Below are positions 39,832 through 47,184 of a DNA stretch of 64,000 nt, in pieces (positions within the stretch are counted from its first letter, which is position 1; each line of letters begins with the position of its first letter). Under the pieces are notes generated by a model. That model made no database searches, was not told the origin of the DNA, and worked only from the letters and a program-made list of their open reading frames with translations. Position numbers and translations under genes: made by a program. Origin of the DNA: Gemmiger gallinarum (GTDB lineage Bacteria > Bacillota > Clostridia > Oscillospirales > Ruminococcaceae). Location of the stretch: contig NZ_JADCKC010000002.1 of NCBI RefSeq assembly GCF_014982805.1, positions 1 to 64,000 on the forward strand, written 5' to 3'.

Positions 39832-40610
39832 TTCCAGCCCTCCGCGATCTTCCGGGCGGCTTCCCAATCCTCCTTGGTGAAGTCCTTGGACGCCTTTCCG
39901 ATGGTGTTTGCAATGATGCCCCAGGCGGAAGTTTCATCCGCATTGTTTTTCTGGCAGTAAGCCTTGACAACGCTTTGGCACATGGACCGGGCTGCCAGCT
40001 TTTCAGCAGCCTCCTGATTCTTCTTGTCTTTCGGGTCTTTTTCAGGCTCATTATCACCATTTTGTTCCGGCTGATCTGTAACCGGCAAATCCTCACCGGC
40101 GTAGATGTACAGGCCCAACCCAAACATAGCAAGGTTCTTCACGAGGCAGCGCATAATAGCCTTGTTCACATCAAACATCGTGGCGCGGTCAACACGCTTT
40201 TCGTTATACGGTTTCTGCTCGTTTCCAAATTTGTCCCGGTAAACCCCATCATTGCCTTTTGTGGCATATCTGAAGTTTGGATTTTTGACAAGGTAGGAGT
40301 ATTCCTCGCTCAGCATTGCCTTGTTTGCGCCATCCATAACGGGAAGCCACATTTCATGCGTTACCCCACAAATCGTGACGCTGGTTGACACCATATACCC
40401 GGTGTTGTCGTCAAACACATACGGGAGGCCATTTCCGTCCCGCCAAACCTTGTAGGAGGCGTCAGGATAACGCCTCTTTACTTCTGCCCATGCAAACGGC
40501 CACGACAGATAGGTCAGCTCTGTGTTTCCGGACTTCTTCTTTTCTGTGTGTCCGTTCACATTCACGGCAAACAGCTCATTGAAAACGTTATTGCTCGTTT
40601 CCATCTTCAT
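39828..40610 (-). CDS. Single-strand annealing recombinase (DUF1071/Sak-like)
   Basis: About 260 residues: TYLSWPFAWAEVKRRYPDAS, YMVSTSVTICGVTHEMWLPV, DRATMFDVNKAIMRCLVKNL and GLGLYIYAGEDLP, matching the DUF1071/Rad52-like annealing proteins. The C-terminal ~70 residues are charged and helical, with an AARSMCQSVVKAYC segment. Start choice is ATG 40610 or 40604. SSB, HNH nuclease and SSAP together form a recombination module. Confidence 0.85.
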   Translation of the reverse strand: MKMETSNNVFNELFAVNVNGHTEKKKSGNTELTYLSWPFAWAEVKRRYPDASYKVWRDGNGLPYVFDDNTGYMVSTSVTICGVTHEMWLPVMDGANKAMLSEEYSYLVKNPNFRYATKGNDGVYRDKFGNEQKPYNEKRVDRATMFDVNKAIMRCLVKNLAMFGLGLYIYAGEDLPVTDQPEQNGDNEPEKDPKDKKNQEAAEKLAARSMCQSVVKAYCQKNNADETSAWGIIANTIGKASKDFTKEDWEAARKIAEGWK

Positions 40611-40734
40611 CCTCACTTTCCATATCAGACAGTTGCAGCGCACAGCGTCCGTCCCAAATGCATTGCTCGCACAGAATGGGATGCCCGTATTCGTCGCAGG
40701 CGCCGCAGCCGGGGTATTCATTCGGGCTGGGCAT
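40588..40734 (-). CDS. Small cysteine-rich protein (48 aa)
   Basis: ATG 40734 overlaps the upstream gene, and TAA 40590 lies inside the recombinase start. The product contains GCGACDEYGHPILCEQCIWD, a CxxC...CxxC zinc-ribbon pattern, and ends acidic. Too short for the open-frame list; a good example of an overlapping small gene. Confidence 0.5.
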   Translation of the reverse strand: MPSPNEYPGCGACDEYGHPILCEQCIWDGRCALQLSDMESEDEDGNEQ

Positions 40735-40993
40735 CGTTCTCCACCATGCGGATCATGTCAAAAATCTTTTTCTTCAACTCATCAGGCTCGGGAACGCAAA
40801 CGCCCTCGTCGCTCAGATCCTGAATCACAACAACCACACGTGCCGGGAAAGTCTTGGTCTCCCCCTCCTTGATTTCGCATCCCTGCGCGGCCAGTTCTTC
40901 AATGGGGTTGTCGTTGATTTTGACAGAGTGCATCTTTCCGTATTGGCTCACACTCACGACGCCGGTAATCTGCTTATTGCAAATGAGTTTCAT
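40718..40993 (-). CDS. Early phage protein (91 aa)
   Basis: MKLICNKQITGVVSVSQYGK then VRVVVVIQDLSDEGVCVPEP and MIRMVENDAQ. A compact beta-rich protein. Family unknown. It overlaps the next gene by 17 bases. Confidence 0.5.
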   Translation of the reverse strand: MKLICNKQITGVVSVSQYGKMHSVKINDNPIEELAAQGCEIKEGETKTFPARVVVVIQDLSDEGVCVPEPDELKKKIFDMIRMVENDAQPE

Positions 40994-41505
40994 TTTCTTT
41001 TTCTCCTTCTGTTGTCTTCCAGGTCTGCCACCACTTCCGGGTGGTTTCGTACAAAGGATTTGAGCCGGTCACGGCAGCTGCCGCAGGATGTTCCCATCCT
41101 CATGGCCAGCTCATATGTAGAAGCGCCGGACCACCATTCCCGGCACATCCGAATCATGCGCGGGTCCAATGGCGGTTTGGGCCAAACGGTTCCCGGGAAG
41201 CTGCCCTTCCACTTGTTGATTTTCTTCACCAGAACGCTCTTTTCATTGATCCGGAGCTCGCGCATGAGTGCTTCCCATTCTCCGCGGCAATACCGCATAC
41301 AGTAGGTATACTTCTGCTCCCGCGTGTAAGGGTCTTTCCGGTTTGAGGGGAACTCTGCTACCGCCTGCTCCCCTCCCGGGATGCAGTCCACAACCTCTTT
41401 CCGTGAGCAGCAGTAAAGCTGCATGCAGATTTTGATTTGTGATTTCGGATTTTTTGCCAGCCGGATCATCTTTGCGATTTCGGATTTTTCCTCCTTGGTC
41501 AGCAC
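40990..41505 (-). CDS. Helix-turn-helix early regulator (171 aa)
   Basis: Start GTG 41505 (VLTKEEKSEIAKMIRLA) after GGGGGTG. Contains YCCSRKEVVDCIPGG, WEALMRELRINEKSVLVKKI, and STYELAMRMGTSCGSCRDRL, a helix-turn-helix. Long open frames upstream belong to another gene. Could be a sigma-like or antitermination regulator of early/late genes; not established. Confidence 0.55.
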   Translation of the reverse strand: MLTKEEKSEIAKMIRLAKNPKSQIKICMQLYCCSRKEVVDCIPGGEQAVAEFPSNRKDPYTREQKYTYCMRYCRGEWEALMRELRINEKSVLVKKINKWKGSFPGTVWPKPPLDPRMIRMCREWWSGASTYELAMRMGTSCGSCRDRLKSFVRNHPEVVADLEDNRRRKRK

Positions 41506-41705
41506 TCGGTAATCACCCCCAGCCAGACAGCCATGGCCGCGAAAAGCACTCGGCCCATAAGCCCCAGGGGAAACGCAATCGCTACGCCGATCAGCCCCGA
41601 CGCTATGTACTTGCAAACAACGCCAGAAAAAGATAAAATGAGGTTGGGTTCTTTTGCCTGCCGCTTTCCGTGCGTCACCACGGAGGCGGCTTTTTCTTTT
41701 TCCAT
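41499..41705 (-). CDS. Early membrane protein (68 aa)
   Basis: Start ATG 41705 after AGGTGATTGGA. Basic N-terminal third, then two hydrophobic helices (VVCKYIASGLIGVAIAFPLG, VLFAAMAVWLGVI). Overlaps the next gene by 7 bases. Unknown. Confidence 0.5.
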   Translation of the reverse strand: MEKEKAASVVTHGKRQAKEPNLILSFSGVVCKYIASGLIGVAIAFPLGLMGRVLFAAMAVWLGVITEC

Positions 41706-41710
41706 TCCAA

Positions 41711-41926
41711 TCACCTGCCTGTCACCATGTATCGGGCCAACCTGCGCAGCGTTGTCCTGCGGAAGGTCCTGCCCCCTTTGATTTCTTCCTGCCAGATGGG
41801 CAGCACATTCAAACTCTTTGCCGAACGCCCCGTCACTTTGGAAACCTCGTTCAGCGTCGGCCATTCTTTCAGACCCAACTGCCGCAGATCATTCATTTGA
41901 AGTTCCACTTCCGGATTATTCGTCAT
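41711..41926 (-). CDS. Excisionase-like or helix-turn-helix protein (71 aa)
   Basis: Start ATG 41926 after GGAGGTGGCCCCAAA. WPTLNEVSKVTGRSAKSLNV then FRRTTLRRLARYMV looks like a MerR/Xis-type winged helix. It is the second gene behind the leftward early promoter, where excisionases or early activators are common. Confidence 0.5.
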   Translation of the reverse strand: MTNNPEVELQMNDLRQLGLKEWPTLNEVSKVTGRSAKSLNVLPIWQEEIKGGRTFRRTTLRRLARYMVTGR

Positions 41927-41978
41927 TTTGGGGCCACCTCCTTCAAGTCCCAATTATTACTCTGCCAATCTGCTATGC

Positions 41979-42167
41979 TTATTTCATCAACTGTTCGACA
42001 GTGACACCAAAGTATTCCGACAGTTTCAGGATACTTTGCGTATCGGGTAAGTTCTTACCGTCCGCCCAGTTGCAAGCAGTCTGGGGCGAAATCTCCAGGT
42101 CTTGCGAAAGGCGGTACCTCGTCAAGTTGCGCTTCTCCATAAGACTCCGCAAATTGTCTGCAAACAT
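41979..42167 (-). CDS. Cro-like XRE-family regulator (62 aa)
   Basis: NLRSLMEKRNLTRYRLSQDL, ISPQTACNWADGKNLPDTQS and KLSEYFGVTVEQLMK form a full XRE helix-turn-helix. First gene after the leftward early promoter. Operator-like TCCAGT/ACTGGA dyads lie immediately upstream. Start ATG 42167 after GGAGGTGAAAAA. Confidence 0.85.
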   Translation of the reverse strand: MFADNLRSLMEKRNLTRYRLSQDLEISPQTACNWADGKNLPDTQSILKLSEYFGVTVEQLMK

Positions 42168-42181
42168 TTTTTCACCTCCAT

Positions 42182-42225
42182 ATTCCAGTGTGTTGACTAT
42201 TCCAGTTCACTGGATTATTATATAA
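42182..42225. promoter_or_regulatory. Operators upstream of the Cro-like gene
   Basis: ATTCCAGTG occurs twice, and TCCAGT-TC-ACTGGA is a perfect dyad at 42202-42215. On the plus strand TTGACT (42193-42198), 17 bases, TATTAT (42216-42221) could be a rightward promoter whose spacer is the dyad. On the minus strand a TATAAT with a weak -35 lies at its right end. Direction is ambiguous. Confidence 0.6.
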
Positions 42226-42497
42226 GTGAGGAGCTGTCGGACGGGCTGCTCCGTTATGAAAGGAGCAGAACATGATTTAGATCATTGTTTTACTTGTTCA
42301 TGCCGTAGTGGAACACGCATAGGAGCTTGTCCCTGTTGCCACCATCATTTATTACGTCACTTCGATAATTCGCAACATTATTGAAATGAATGAACGATGG
42401 CGGAAATAACAACTCACAAAATCTTGTCCGTTTAACCTCGCAGCCCGTCCGGCCGCACCTCGGTATTCCATTGGTTGGTCGCCCCTGGAATGCCTCT
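42222..42497. other. Leader region between early promoter and Cro-like gene
   Basis: About 275 bases with no convincing gene. A 39-codon frame starting ATG near 42460 on the minus strand lacks a ribosome binding site. The region is an untranslated leader for the leftward early transcript and may carry attenuation or antisense control. Confidence 0.4.
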
Positions 42498-42550
42498 ATT
42501 ATATTCCAACACTTCGGAAATGTCAACGAATAAATTCCGATGTGTTGGAA
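42498..42550. promoter_or_regulatory. Lysogeny switch: leftward early promoter with paired operators
   Basis: On the minus strand TTGACA (42521-42526) and TATAAT (42498-42503) flank a 17-base spacer, both hexamers at consensus. TTCCAACACTTCGGAA (42504-42519) fills the spacer and TTCCGATGTGTTGGAA (42535-42550) lies next to the repressor start, an inverted near-copy with one mismatch. A CI-type dimer bound to both would block early transcription and control its own gene. Confidence 0.9.
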
Positions 42551-42571
42551 CAATAACCGGAGGTGATATTT

Positions 42572-42925
42572 GTGCAATTTGCCGAAAGACTACAATCTCT
42601 AATGGCGCAAAGGGGAGTATCAAATTATCGGCTATCAAAAGAAATTGGATGTTCTCCAACTACTGTCGGCTATTGGTTGACCGGTAAAAGCGCACCAACA
42701 TCAGAGTACGTTCAAACACTTGCCGGATACTTTGGTGTCAGCACAGACTATTTAATGGGATCAGACGATACCGACACAGCAGAGAATGATGAAATGGCCG
42801 AACTGCTGGAAGAAATACGCAAAAATCCGGAATTGCGCACTTTGTTTTCTATTTCAAAGCGTGCAACTCCGGAGGAAGTCAGACAGTATATTCGATTGAT
42901 AAAAGCATTACGCGGAGAGGAATAG
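42572..42925 (+). CDS. CI-like XRE-family repressor (117 aa)
   Basis: GTG start at 42572 is 7 bases after GGAGGTG. Residues 1-60 are an XRE helix-turn-helix (QSLMAQRGVSNYRLSKEIGC, SPTTVGYWLTGKSAPTSEYV). The C-terminal ~55 residues are a short oligomerisation region with no peptidase catalytic dyad. Induction is therefore likely to depend on the adjacent metalloprotease rather than RecA autocleavage. It ends in TAG, followed by TGA four codons later, so lysogeny translation uses the standard code. Confidence 0.85.
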   Translation: MQFAERLQSLMAQRGVSNYRLSKEIGCSPTTVGYWLTGKSAPTSEYVQTLAGYFGVSTDYLMGSDDTDTAENDEMAELLEEIRKNPELRTLFSISKRATPEEVRQYIRLIKALRGEE

Positions 42926-42929
42926 CGTC

Positions 42930-43136
42930 ATGGGTGAAGTGTTTGTGCGCCTGCGTGATATGCCGATCAAAATCAATGGCATGACAATTATGGATGAAGA
43001 CGGAAACTATAATGTCTATATCAATAGCCGTCTGGACTGTGATAACCAGCGCAAGGCATACGAGCATGAGCTTGAACACATTCACCGGGACGATTTCTAT
43101 AATTCCCTGTCCATCCAGGAAGCAGAGGATTTATAA
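42930..43136 (+). CDS. Short ImmA/IrrE-like metalloprotease (68 aa)
   Basis: Starts ATG 42930, just after the repressor stop. The motif HELEHIHRDDF contains HExxH, as in ImmA/IrrE peptidases that cleave or modulate phage repressors. At 68 residues it is much shorter than typical family members (~150), keeping mainly the active-site helix. Pairing with a CI-like repressor fits an ImmR-ImmA module. Confidence 0.65.
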   Translation: MGEVFVRLRDMPIKINGMTIMDEDGNYNVYINSRLDCDNQRKAYEHELEHIHRDDFYNSLSIQEAEDL

Positions 43137-43148
43137 AGGAGAATAAAA

Positions 43149-43409
43149 ATGGATATAGTTGTATTTTTTGTTGTAGGTTTTTTGGCTTATCTGTTGGGTG
43201 TTTTTGGATTTGCTCAAATTATTGGAAGTTTGCAAAATGTAAAAAGACGTGGGATTGGAATGACGCTGTACACAATTTGTGTATGGGTTATTATTTTGGG
43301 AATCGGATGGTTTATAAGGTATAGTGTTGTGCCAGATCAAAGTTTCGCATATTATCTTGGAACCGGAATTTCTTTTGTTCAAATTTTGTTTTCTGGTAAA
43401 ATTCAATAA
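43149..43409 (+). CDS. Membrane protein in lysogeny module (86 aa)
   Basis: Two or three hydrophobic helices (VVFFVVGFLAYLLGVFGFAQ; MTLYTICVWVIILGIGWFI; YYLGTGISFVQILF). AT-rich compared with its neighbours. Expressed with the repressor, it may be an immunity or superinfection-exclusion factor. Starts ATG after AAAGGAGAATAAAA. Confidence 0.6.
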   Translation: MDIVVFFVVGFLAYLLGVFGFAQIIGSLQNVKRRGIGMTLYTICVWVIILGIGWFIRYSVVPDQSFAYYLGTGISFVQILFSGKIQ

Positions 43410-43447
43410 CAACATGTCATTAAATGGTGTATAATAGAATAAAAAAA

Positions 43448-43474
43448 GCGCCCCCGGGCGGATACCGGGGACGC
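43448..43474 (-). terminator. Reverse-facing terminator before the integrase
   Basis: GCGTCCCCGG/CCGGGGGCGC form a 10-bp stem with one G-T pair, followed by T7 on the minus strand. It would stop leftward transcription entering from the integrase side and thus insulate the repressor region. Confidence 0.75.
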
Positions 43475-43556
43475 CGTAGATCACAGCCCGAAGGCCGCAG
43501 ACCCAACATCTGCATTATATCATCTTCGGGCACACAATGCAACCGGAGGTGCTATT

Positions 43557-44645
43557 ATGGGGCGAAAATTGACAGACGGCCTCACGTTGAAGCCGAACGG
43601 AACCTATGAACTGATCCGCCGTATTGATGGGAAACGGAAATCATTTTCCAGCAAAACCCCCAGGGAAGTCTGGGAAAAGTATAACGCTTATCTTCGGGCC
43701 AGCGATGCTGAACGGGATGAAATCAAGCGCGGTAAAATGTTCTCGGATGTGGCAAAGGAATGGTGGGCAAATAAGGAATCCGAAATTGCTTATGGTTCCA
43801 GGCGCACTTATAAATCCGCAATGAAACGTGCCGTTGATGCGCTTGGTCAATGCCGGATCACGTCTATCACTCCTGAGCAATGCAATTCTTTTATTCAAGG
43901 ACTGAATTTTGCTAGGAAAACGGTTTCCAATCAGCTGTCAGTTCTGAACATGATTTTCAGATACTCTATTGTGCGCGGTTATGCAAAATCAAATCCGTGC
44001 CAGTATGTAGAGATCCCATCACACCTTGCACACTCTACAAGGCATCTGCTCACGCCGGAACAGCTGCAGGCTGTAAAGCTGTCTGCCGGTACACCGGACA
44101 GCTTGCTTGCACAGCTGATTCTTTACACCGGCACCCGATGCGGGGAAGCCCTCGCGCTGCAGTGGAAAGACGTGGACTTTGAGAATAACCGGATCGGTAT
44201 TACAAAAGCTGTTGTCCATCACGGCAACTGCCCCGAAATCGAAAAGACAAAGACGCAAGCGGGCATCCGTGTTGTGCCGCTTCTAACGCCTTTGAGAGCG
44301 CTGCTTTTGCCGCTTGTTGGAAACCCAGACGATTACATTATCGGGGGCAAAAAGCCGCTGTCTAAGAGCGCTCTGAATCGTTACTGGGAACGTTATATAA
44401 AACAGCTCAACGTGGGGCAAATTGACCGGCACCAGATCCGGCACGAATACGCCACAATGCTTTATGAAGCGGGCGTCGATGTTCTTACCGCCAAAACCAT
44501 TATGGGACACACAGACATTGCCACAACGCAGCGCATTTATACTCATATCCGGGAGTGTCGCATTGACGATGCCCGGAAAAAGCTAGAGGAAATGTCAGAC
44601 CGTTGGCAGACTTACAAAAATAAATACGTGCAATCGAACTTTTGA
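43557..44645 (+). CDS. int: Tyrosine integrase
   Basis: 362 residues. An N-terminal SAM-like core-binding domain (about residues 60-150) is followed by the catalytic domain. R in LYTGTRCGEALALQW, HQIRHEYATML (H-x-x-R), GHTDIATT and the nucleophile Y in RIYTHI are visible. Start ATG 43557 follows GGAGGTGCTATT. It ends 3 bases before attR, the usual position next to attP. It should mediate recombination at the tRNA-Pro 3' end. Confidence 0.96.
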   Translation: MGRKLTDGLTLKPNGTYELIRRIDGKRKSFSSKTPREVWEKYNAYLRASDAERDEIKRGKMFSDVAKEWWANKESEIAYGSRRTYKSAMKRAVDALGQCRITSITPEQCNSFIQGLNFARKTVSNQLSVLNMIFRYSIVRGYAKSNPCQYVEIPSHLAHSTRHLLTPEQLQAVKLSAGTPDSLLAQLILYTGTRCGEALALQWKDVDFENNRIGITKAVVHHGNCPEIEKTKTQAGIRVVPLLTPLRALLLPLVGNPDDYIIGGKKPLSKSALNRYWERYIKQLNVGQIDRHQIRHEYATMLYEAGVDVLTAKTIMGHTDIATTQRIYTHIRECRIDDARKKLEEMSDRWQTYKNKYVQSNF

Positions 44646-44648
44646 ATA

Positions 44649-44676
44649 GAGTTCGAGTCTCGCCACTCCGACCAAA
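44649..44676 (+). other. attR core (28-bp repeat with attL)
   Basis: Identical to 141-168. The bases following (GACGAG...) are the original host sequence downstream of tRNA-Pro, including its terminator. Confidence 0.95.
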
Positions 44677-44706
44677 GACGAGTCCTTTTAGGACTCGTCT
44701 TTTTTA
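44674..44706 (+). terminator. Native host tRNA-Pro terminator, displaced by integration
   Basis: AAAGACGAGTCC and GGACTCGTCTTT form a perfect 12-bp stem, followed by TTTTT. It overlaps attR by three bases and would have ended the tRNA-Pro transcript before phage insertion. Confidence 0.85.
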
Positions 44707-44814
44707 TTTGTCAAATAGTTTTGAACAGTCCAGTCTCTTTTGATGTTGATTGCCATTTCTTGTAAAGCGGTGTATAATTTTGAATATAACCTTATTGTAA
44801 AGGAGTTATCTCCG

Positions 44815-45777
44815 ATGGCTATTCCTAAATATGACGAAATGTACCAAGAATTTTTAGAAGCCCTTTCTGATGGCGAATTGCACAAAATCGGAGAGATTCG
44901 GGATACCCTTGCACGTGTGTTTAATGTTTCTGCTGAAGAACGAAAGGAACTTTTACCTAGTGGGAAACAGCCACTCTTTAATAACAGAGTGAACTGGACC
45001 TCTAGCTACTTGAAACAGGCTGGACTGATTAAAAACTCTGCACGTGGCGTATATCATATTACAGAATCCGGAAAAAGAGCGCTTGCCGCACATGTATCAC
45101 AGATCGATAACAATTTCCTTATGAGTTTCGATTCGTTTAAGGAGTTCCTCTCTCGTAGTTCTCCTTCAACGACTGATTCTGATGTGGTTACATCTGTTAC
45201 CAAAATCAATCATTCCTTTGCCCAGCAGCCAGGAACCTCAAGCGAATCACCTCAGGACATTCTGGATGAAGCATATAACAAAATTAAAGCCACACTGATT
45301 GAGGATGTCTTATCAGAAATCATGAAGCAGTCCCCAACATTTTTTGAACATCTCGTGGTATACTTATTGACACAGATGGGATATGGTGGCTCTCTTAAAG
45401 GCGCTGGCACAGTTACCAGGAGTACCGGGGATGAAGGAATTGACGGAATCATTCGGGAAGATAAATTAGGCTTCAATCTCATTTATATTCAAGCAAAGCG
45501 TTGGGATCGCAATAGTACCGTCGGCCGCCCCGACCTTCAAAAATTTGTCGGAGCATTAGCAGGACAAGGGGCAACAAAGGGACTATTTATTACTACTGCA
45601 CAGTTTACCAAAGAGGCTGTAGAATACGCCAATAAACAGCACACAACTAAAATCATTCTAATTGACGGTATTTCTCTAGCAGAATTAATGATTGAATATA
45701 ATGTTGGTGTATCTGTTGAAGCCACTTATTCTATCAAGAGAATAGATTCCGATTTTTTTGATGACAGCTTGAATTAA
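44815..45777 (+). CDS. mrr: Mrr-type restriction endonuclease
   Basis: ATG 44815 follows AAAGGAGTTATCTCCG. 320 residues: an N-terminal Mrr_N winged helix (YDEMYQEFLEALSDGELHKI, VNWTSSYLKQAGLI) and a C-terminal PD-(D/E)xK catalytic domain with GDEGIDGII and YIQAKRW (D...QxK). Mrr cuts DNA with certain methylated bases (type IV restriction) and responds to some foreign methyltransferases. It is the first gene of the host flank beyond the prophage, which itself carries a C5 methyltransferase. Confidence 0.9.
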   Translation: MAIPKYDEMYQEFLEALSDGELHKIGEIRDTLARVFNVSAEERKELLPSGKQPLFNNRVNWTSSYLKQAGLIKNSARGVYHITESGKRALAAHVSQIDNNFLMSFDSFKEFLSRSSPSTTDSDVVTSVTKINHSFAQQPGTSSESPQDILDEAYNKIKATLIEDVLSEIMKQSPTFFEHLVVYLLTQMGYGGSLKGAGTVTRSTGDEGIDGIIREDKLGFNLIYIQAKRWDRNSTVGRPDLQKFVGALAGQGATKGLFITTAQFTKEAVEYANKQHTTKIILIDGISLAELMIEYNVGVSVEATYSIKRIDSDFFDDSLN

Positions 45778-46117
45778 GATGTTTTCCGCTCAAAATATGG
45801 ATCATTAGATTAGGAACACTGAATTCCACAGATCCTTTAATGCAACTCCGACCATCCCGGAGCGGACTGTGTGCCGTTCCAAAAGCCCGGGCGGGATGCC
45901 TGGGCTTTTCTCGTATTCCAACGTCGGGATAGAAATCTTTTACAGGCAGCCGGGAATATTGAAATATCCGCCCCCTGCCGTCCCGCCCGTCACCGCCCCC
46001 ATTGCACCGGAGCAGTCGGCTTGTAAAGCTTTGCTGTCCCCTCTTCTCCGTCACCCGGTCCGGCCGCGTCTGTCCGGCGCGTTTTCCGGGCCTGCCTTAT
46101 CAAGGAGGTCGCTTCTT
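45778..46117. other. 340-bp intergenic region after mrr
   Basis: No gene seen. It holds the terminator at 45881-45909 and a GC-rich stretch before the next ribosome binding site. Confidence 0.5.
45881..45909. terminator. Hairpin terminator between mrr and the ferredoxin gene
   Basis: AAAAGCCC (45881-45888) and GGGCTTTT (45902-45909) are perfect complements, with T-rich or A-rich sequence on either side. Confidence 0.7.
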
Positions 46118-46873
46118 ATGATCCTTTACTTTTCCGGAACCGGCAACAGCCGCTACTGCGCCCGCCTGCTGGGAGAAGCCCTGCAGGACGAATGTGTGGA
46201 CGCCTTTCACTATATCCGCGACGGAATCGCGGGAGAGTTTGCCTCCCGCAAACCGTGGGTCTTTGTCTGCCCTACCTACTGCTGGCAGATTCCCCGCGTC
46301 TTTGCCGACTTTATTCGCAGCGCACATTTTTCCGGCAGCCGGGATGCCTATTTCGTCATGACCTGCGGCGGTGAGGTAGGAAATGCCCCCGCCGCCAACC
46401 GCACCCTTTGTGCGGAAAAAGCCCTGACCTGCCGCGGCACCTTCTCCATTGTAATGCCGGACAACTATATTGTCCTCTTCCCTGCGCCCACACAGGAGGA
46501 AACACAGAAGCTTCTGGCTGCCGCTCCCGCCGCCGTCCGGGCCTGTGCCGACCGCATCCTGGCCGGGCAGAATGCACCCGAGCATACCGCAGGCTTTGCC
46601 GACAAGCTCAAATCCGGCATGGTCAACACCCTGTTCTACCGGTTCAACATGCAGCCCAAACGCTTTACCGTGTCCGATGCCTGCGTCTCCTGCGGCAAAT
46701 GCGAGAAGGTCTGCCCTCTTGGCAACATCCATATGCAGGACGGCAGGCCGGTCTGGGGCAACCACTGCACCCACTGCATGGCCTGCCTCAGCGGCTGCCC
46801 TGCCGAGGCCATTGAGTACGGCAAATCCACCCGCGGCAAGGCACGTTACCAGTGCCCCGCCGGGCAGGACTGA
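46118..46873 (+). CDS. EFR1-family ferredoxin/flavodoxin protein
   Basis: 251 residues. The N-terminal two thirds are flavodoxin-like (LYFSGTGNSRYCARLLGEAL with the FMN-binding SGTGNS). The C-terminal ~70 residues carry two 4Fe-4S motifs, CVSCGKCEKVCPLG and CTHCMACLSGCP. EFR1 proteins of anaerobic Firmicutes move electrons from ferredoxin to reductases. Start ATG 46118 after AAGGAGGTCGCTTCTT. Cytoplasmic. Confidence 0.9.
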   Translation: MILYFSGTGNSRYCARLLGEALQDECVDAFHYIRDGIAGEFASRKPWVFVCPTYCWQIPRVFADFIRSAHFSGSRDAYFVMTCGGEVGNAPAANRTLCAEKALTCRGTFSIVMPDNYIVLFPAPTQEETQKLLAAAPAAVRACADRILAGQNAPEHTAGFADKLKSGMVNTLFYRFNMQPKRFTVSDACVSCGKCEKVCPLGNIHMQDGRPVWGNHCTHCMACLSGCPAEAIEYGKSTRGKARYQCPAGQD

Positions 46874-47184
46874 TCTGCAATGACAAGGACAGCGTTCCTC
46901 CTGTCCCCTGTGCGGCTGGAAGAACGCCGTCTTTTTGCCGGTGAGCAGCTGTTTGCCGGCTCGCTCCGAAACTGTTTGTCGTGGAGCGAGCCGAGGCAGC
47001 GAAGAATTTTTTTCCTGAAAATTTTCGAGAAATCGCCAAATGATCCTGTTTCCGGCTTGCGTCACAGGCCGGAATACGGTAAATTTAGAAATTGTGGGTC
47101 TGCGCCGGAACCGGTCATTCCTTTCCCCCTCAGATCCGCCTTATCCGCTGAAACATTCTCCCACAGAAAGGAAAGCATATTCTT
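46874..47184. other. 311-bp intergenic region with a large hairpin
   Basis: Between the ferredoxin gene and the DUF368 gene. Contains a perfect inverted repeat GGCTCGCTCC (46958-46967) and GGAGCGAGCC (46983-46992), followed by a T-run after an A-rich spacer. No gene visible. Confidence 0.5.
46958..46992. terminator. Perfect 10-bp inverted repeat, likely terminator or intergenic repeat
   Basis: The 10-bp arms are GC-rich with a 15-base loop, and GAGGCAGCGAAGAATTTTTTT follows closely but is split here as GAGGCAGCGAAG then AATTTTTTT. It may end the ferredoxin transcript or be a dispersed palindrome. Confidence 0.6.

Larger units (their letters stand above)
141..44676. mobile_element. Integrated podovirus-like prophage with amber (TAG) recoding
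   Basis: The element is bounded by a 28-bp direct repeat and contains every module expected of a temperate phage: integrase and repressor at the right end, leftward early replication/recombination genes, packaging, head, short-tail and lysis genes. Portal, adaptor, tail-nozzle and very large ejection-protein genes, without tape measure, tail tube or sheath, point to a podovirus. Coding is nearly continuous and all core genes are intact once TAG is read as sense in late genes. It therefore looks inducible rather than decayed. Confidence 0.95.

Noticed and set aside
42222-42497. A 39-codon frame upstream of the Cro-like gene
   Set aside because: No ribosome binding site and no recognisable features.
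46958-46992. Insertion-sequence end
   Set aside because: No transposase or second copy is seen nearby; a terminator or intergenic palindrome is simpler.
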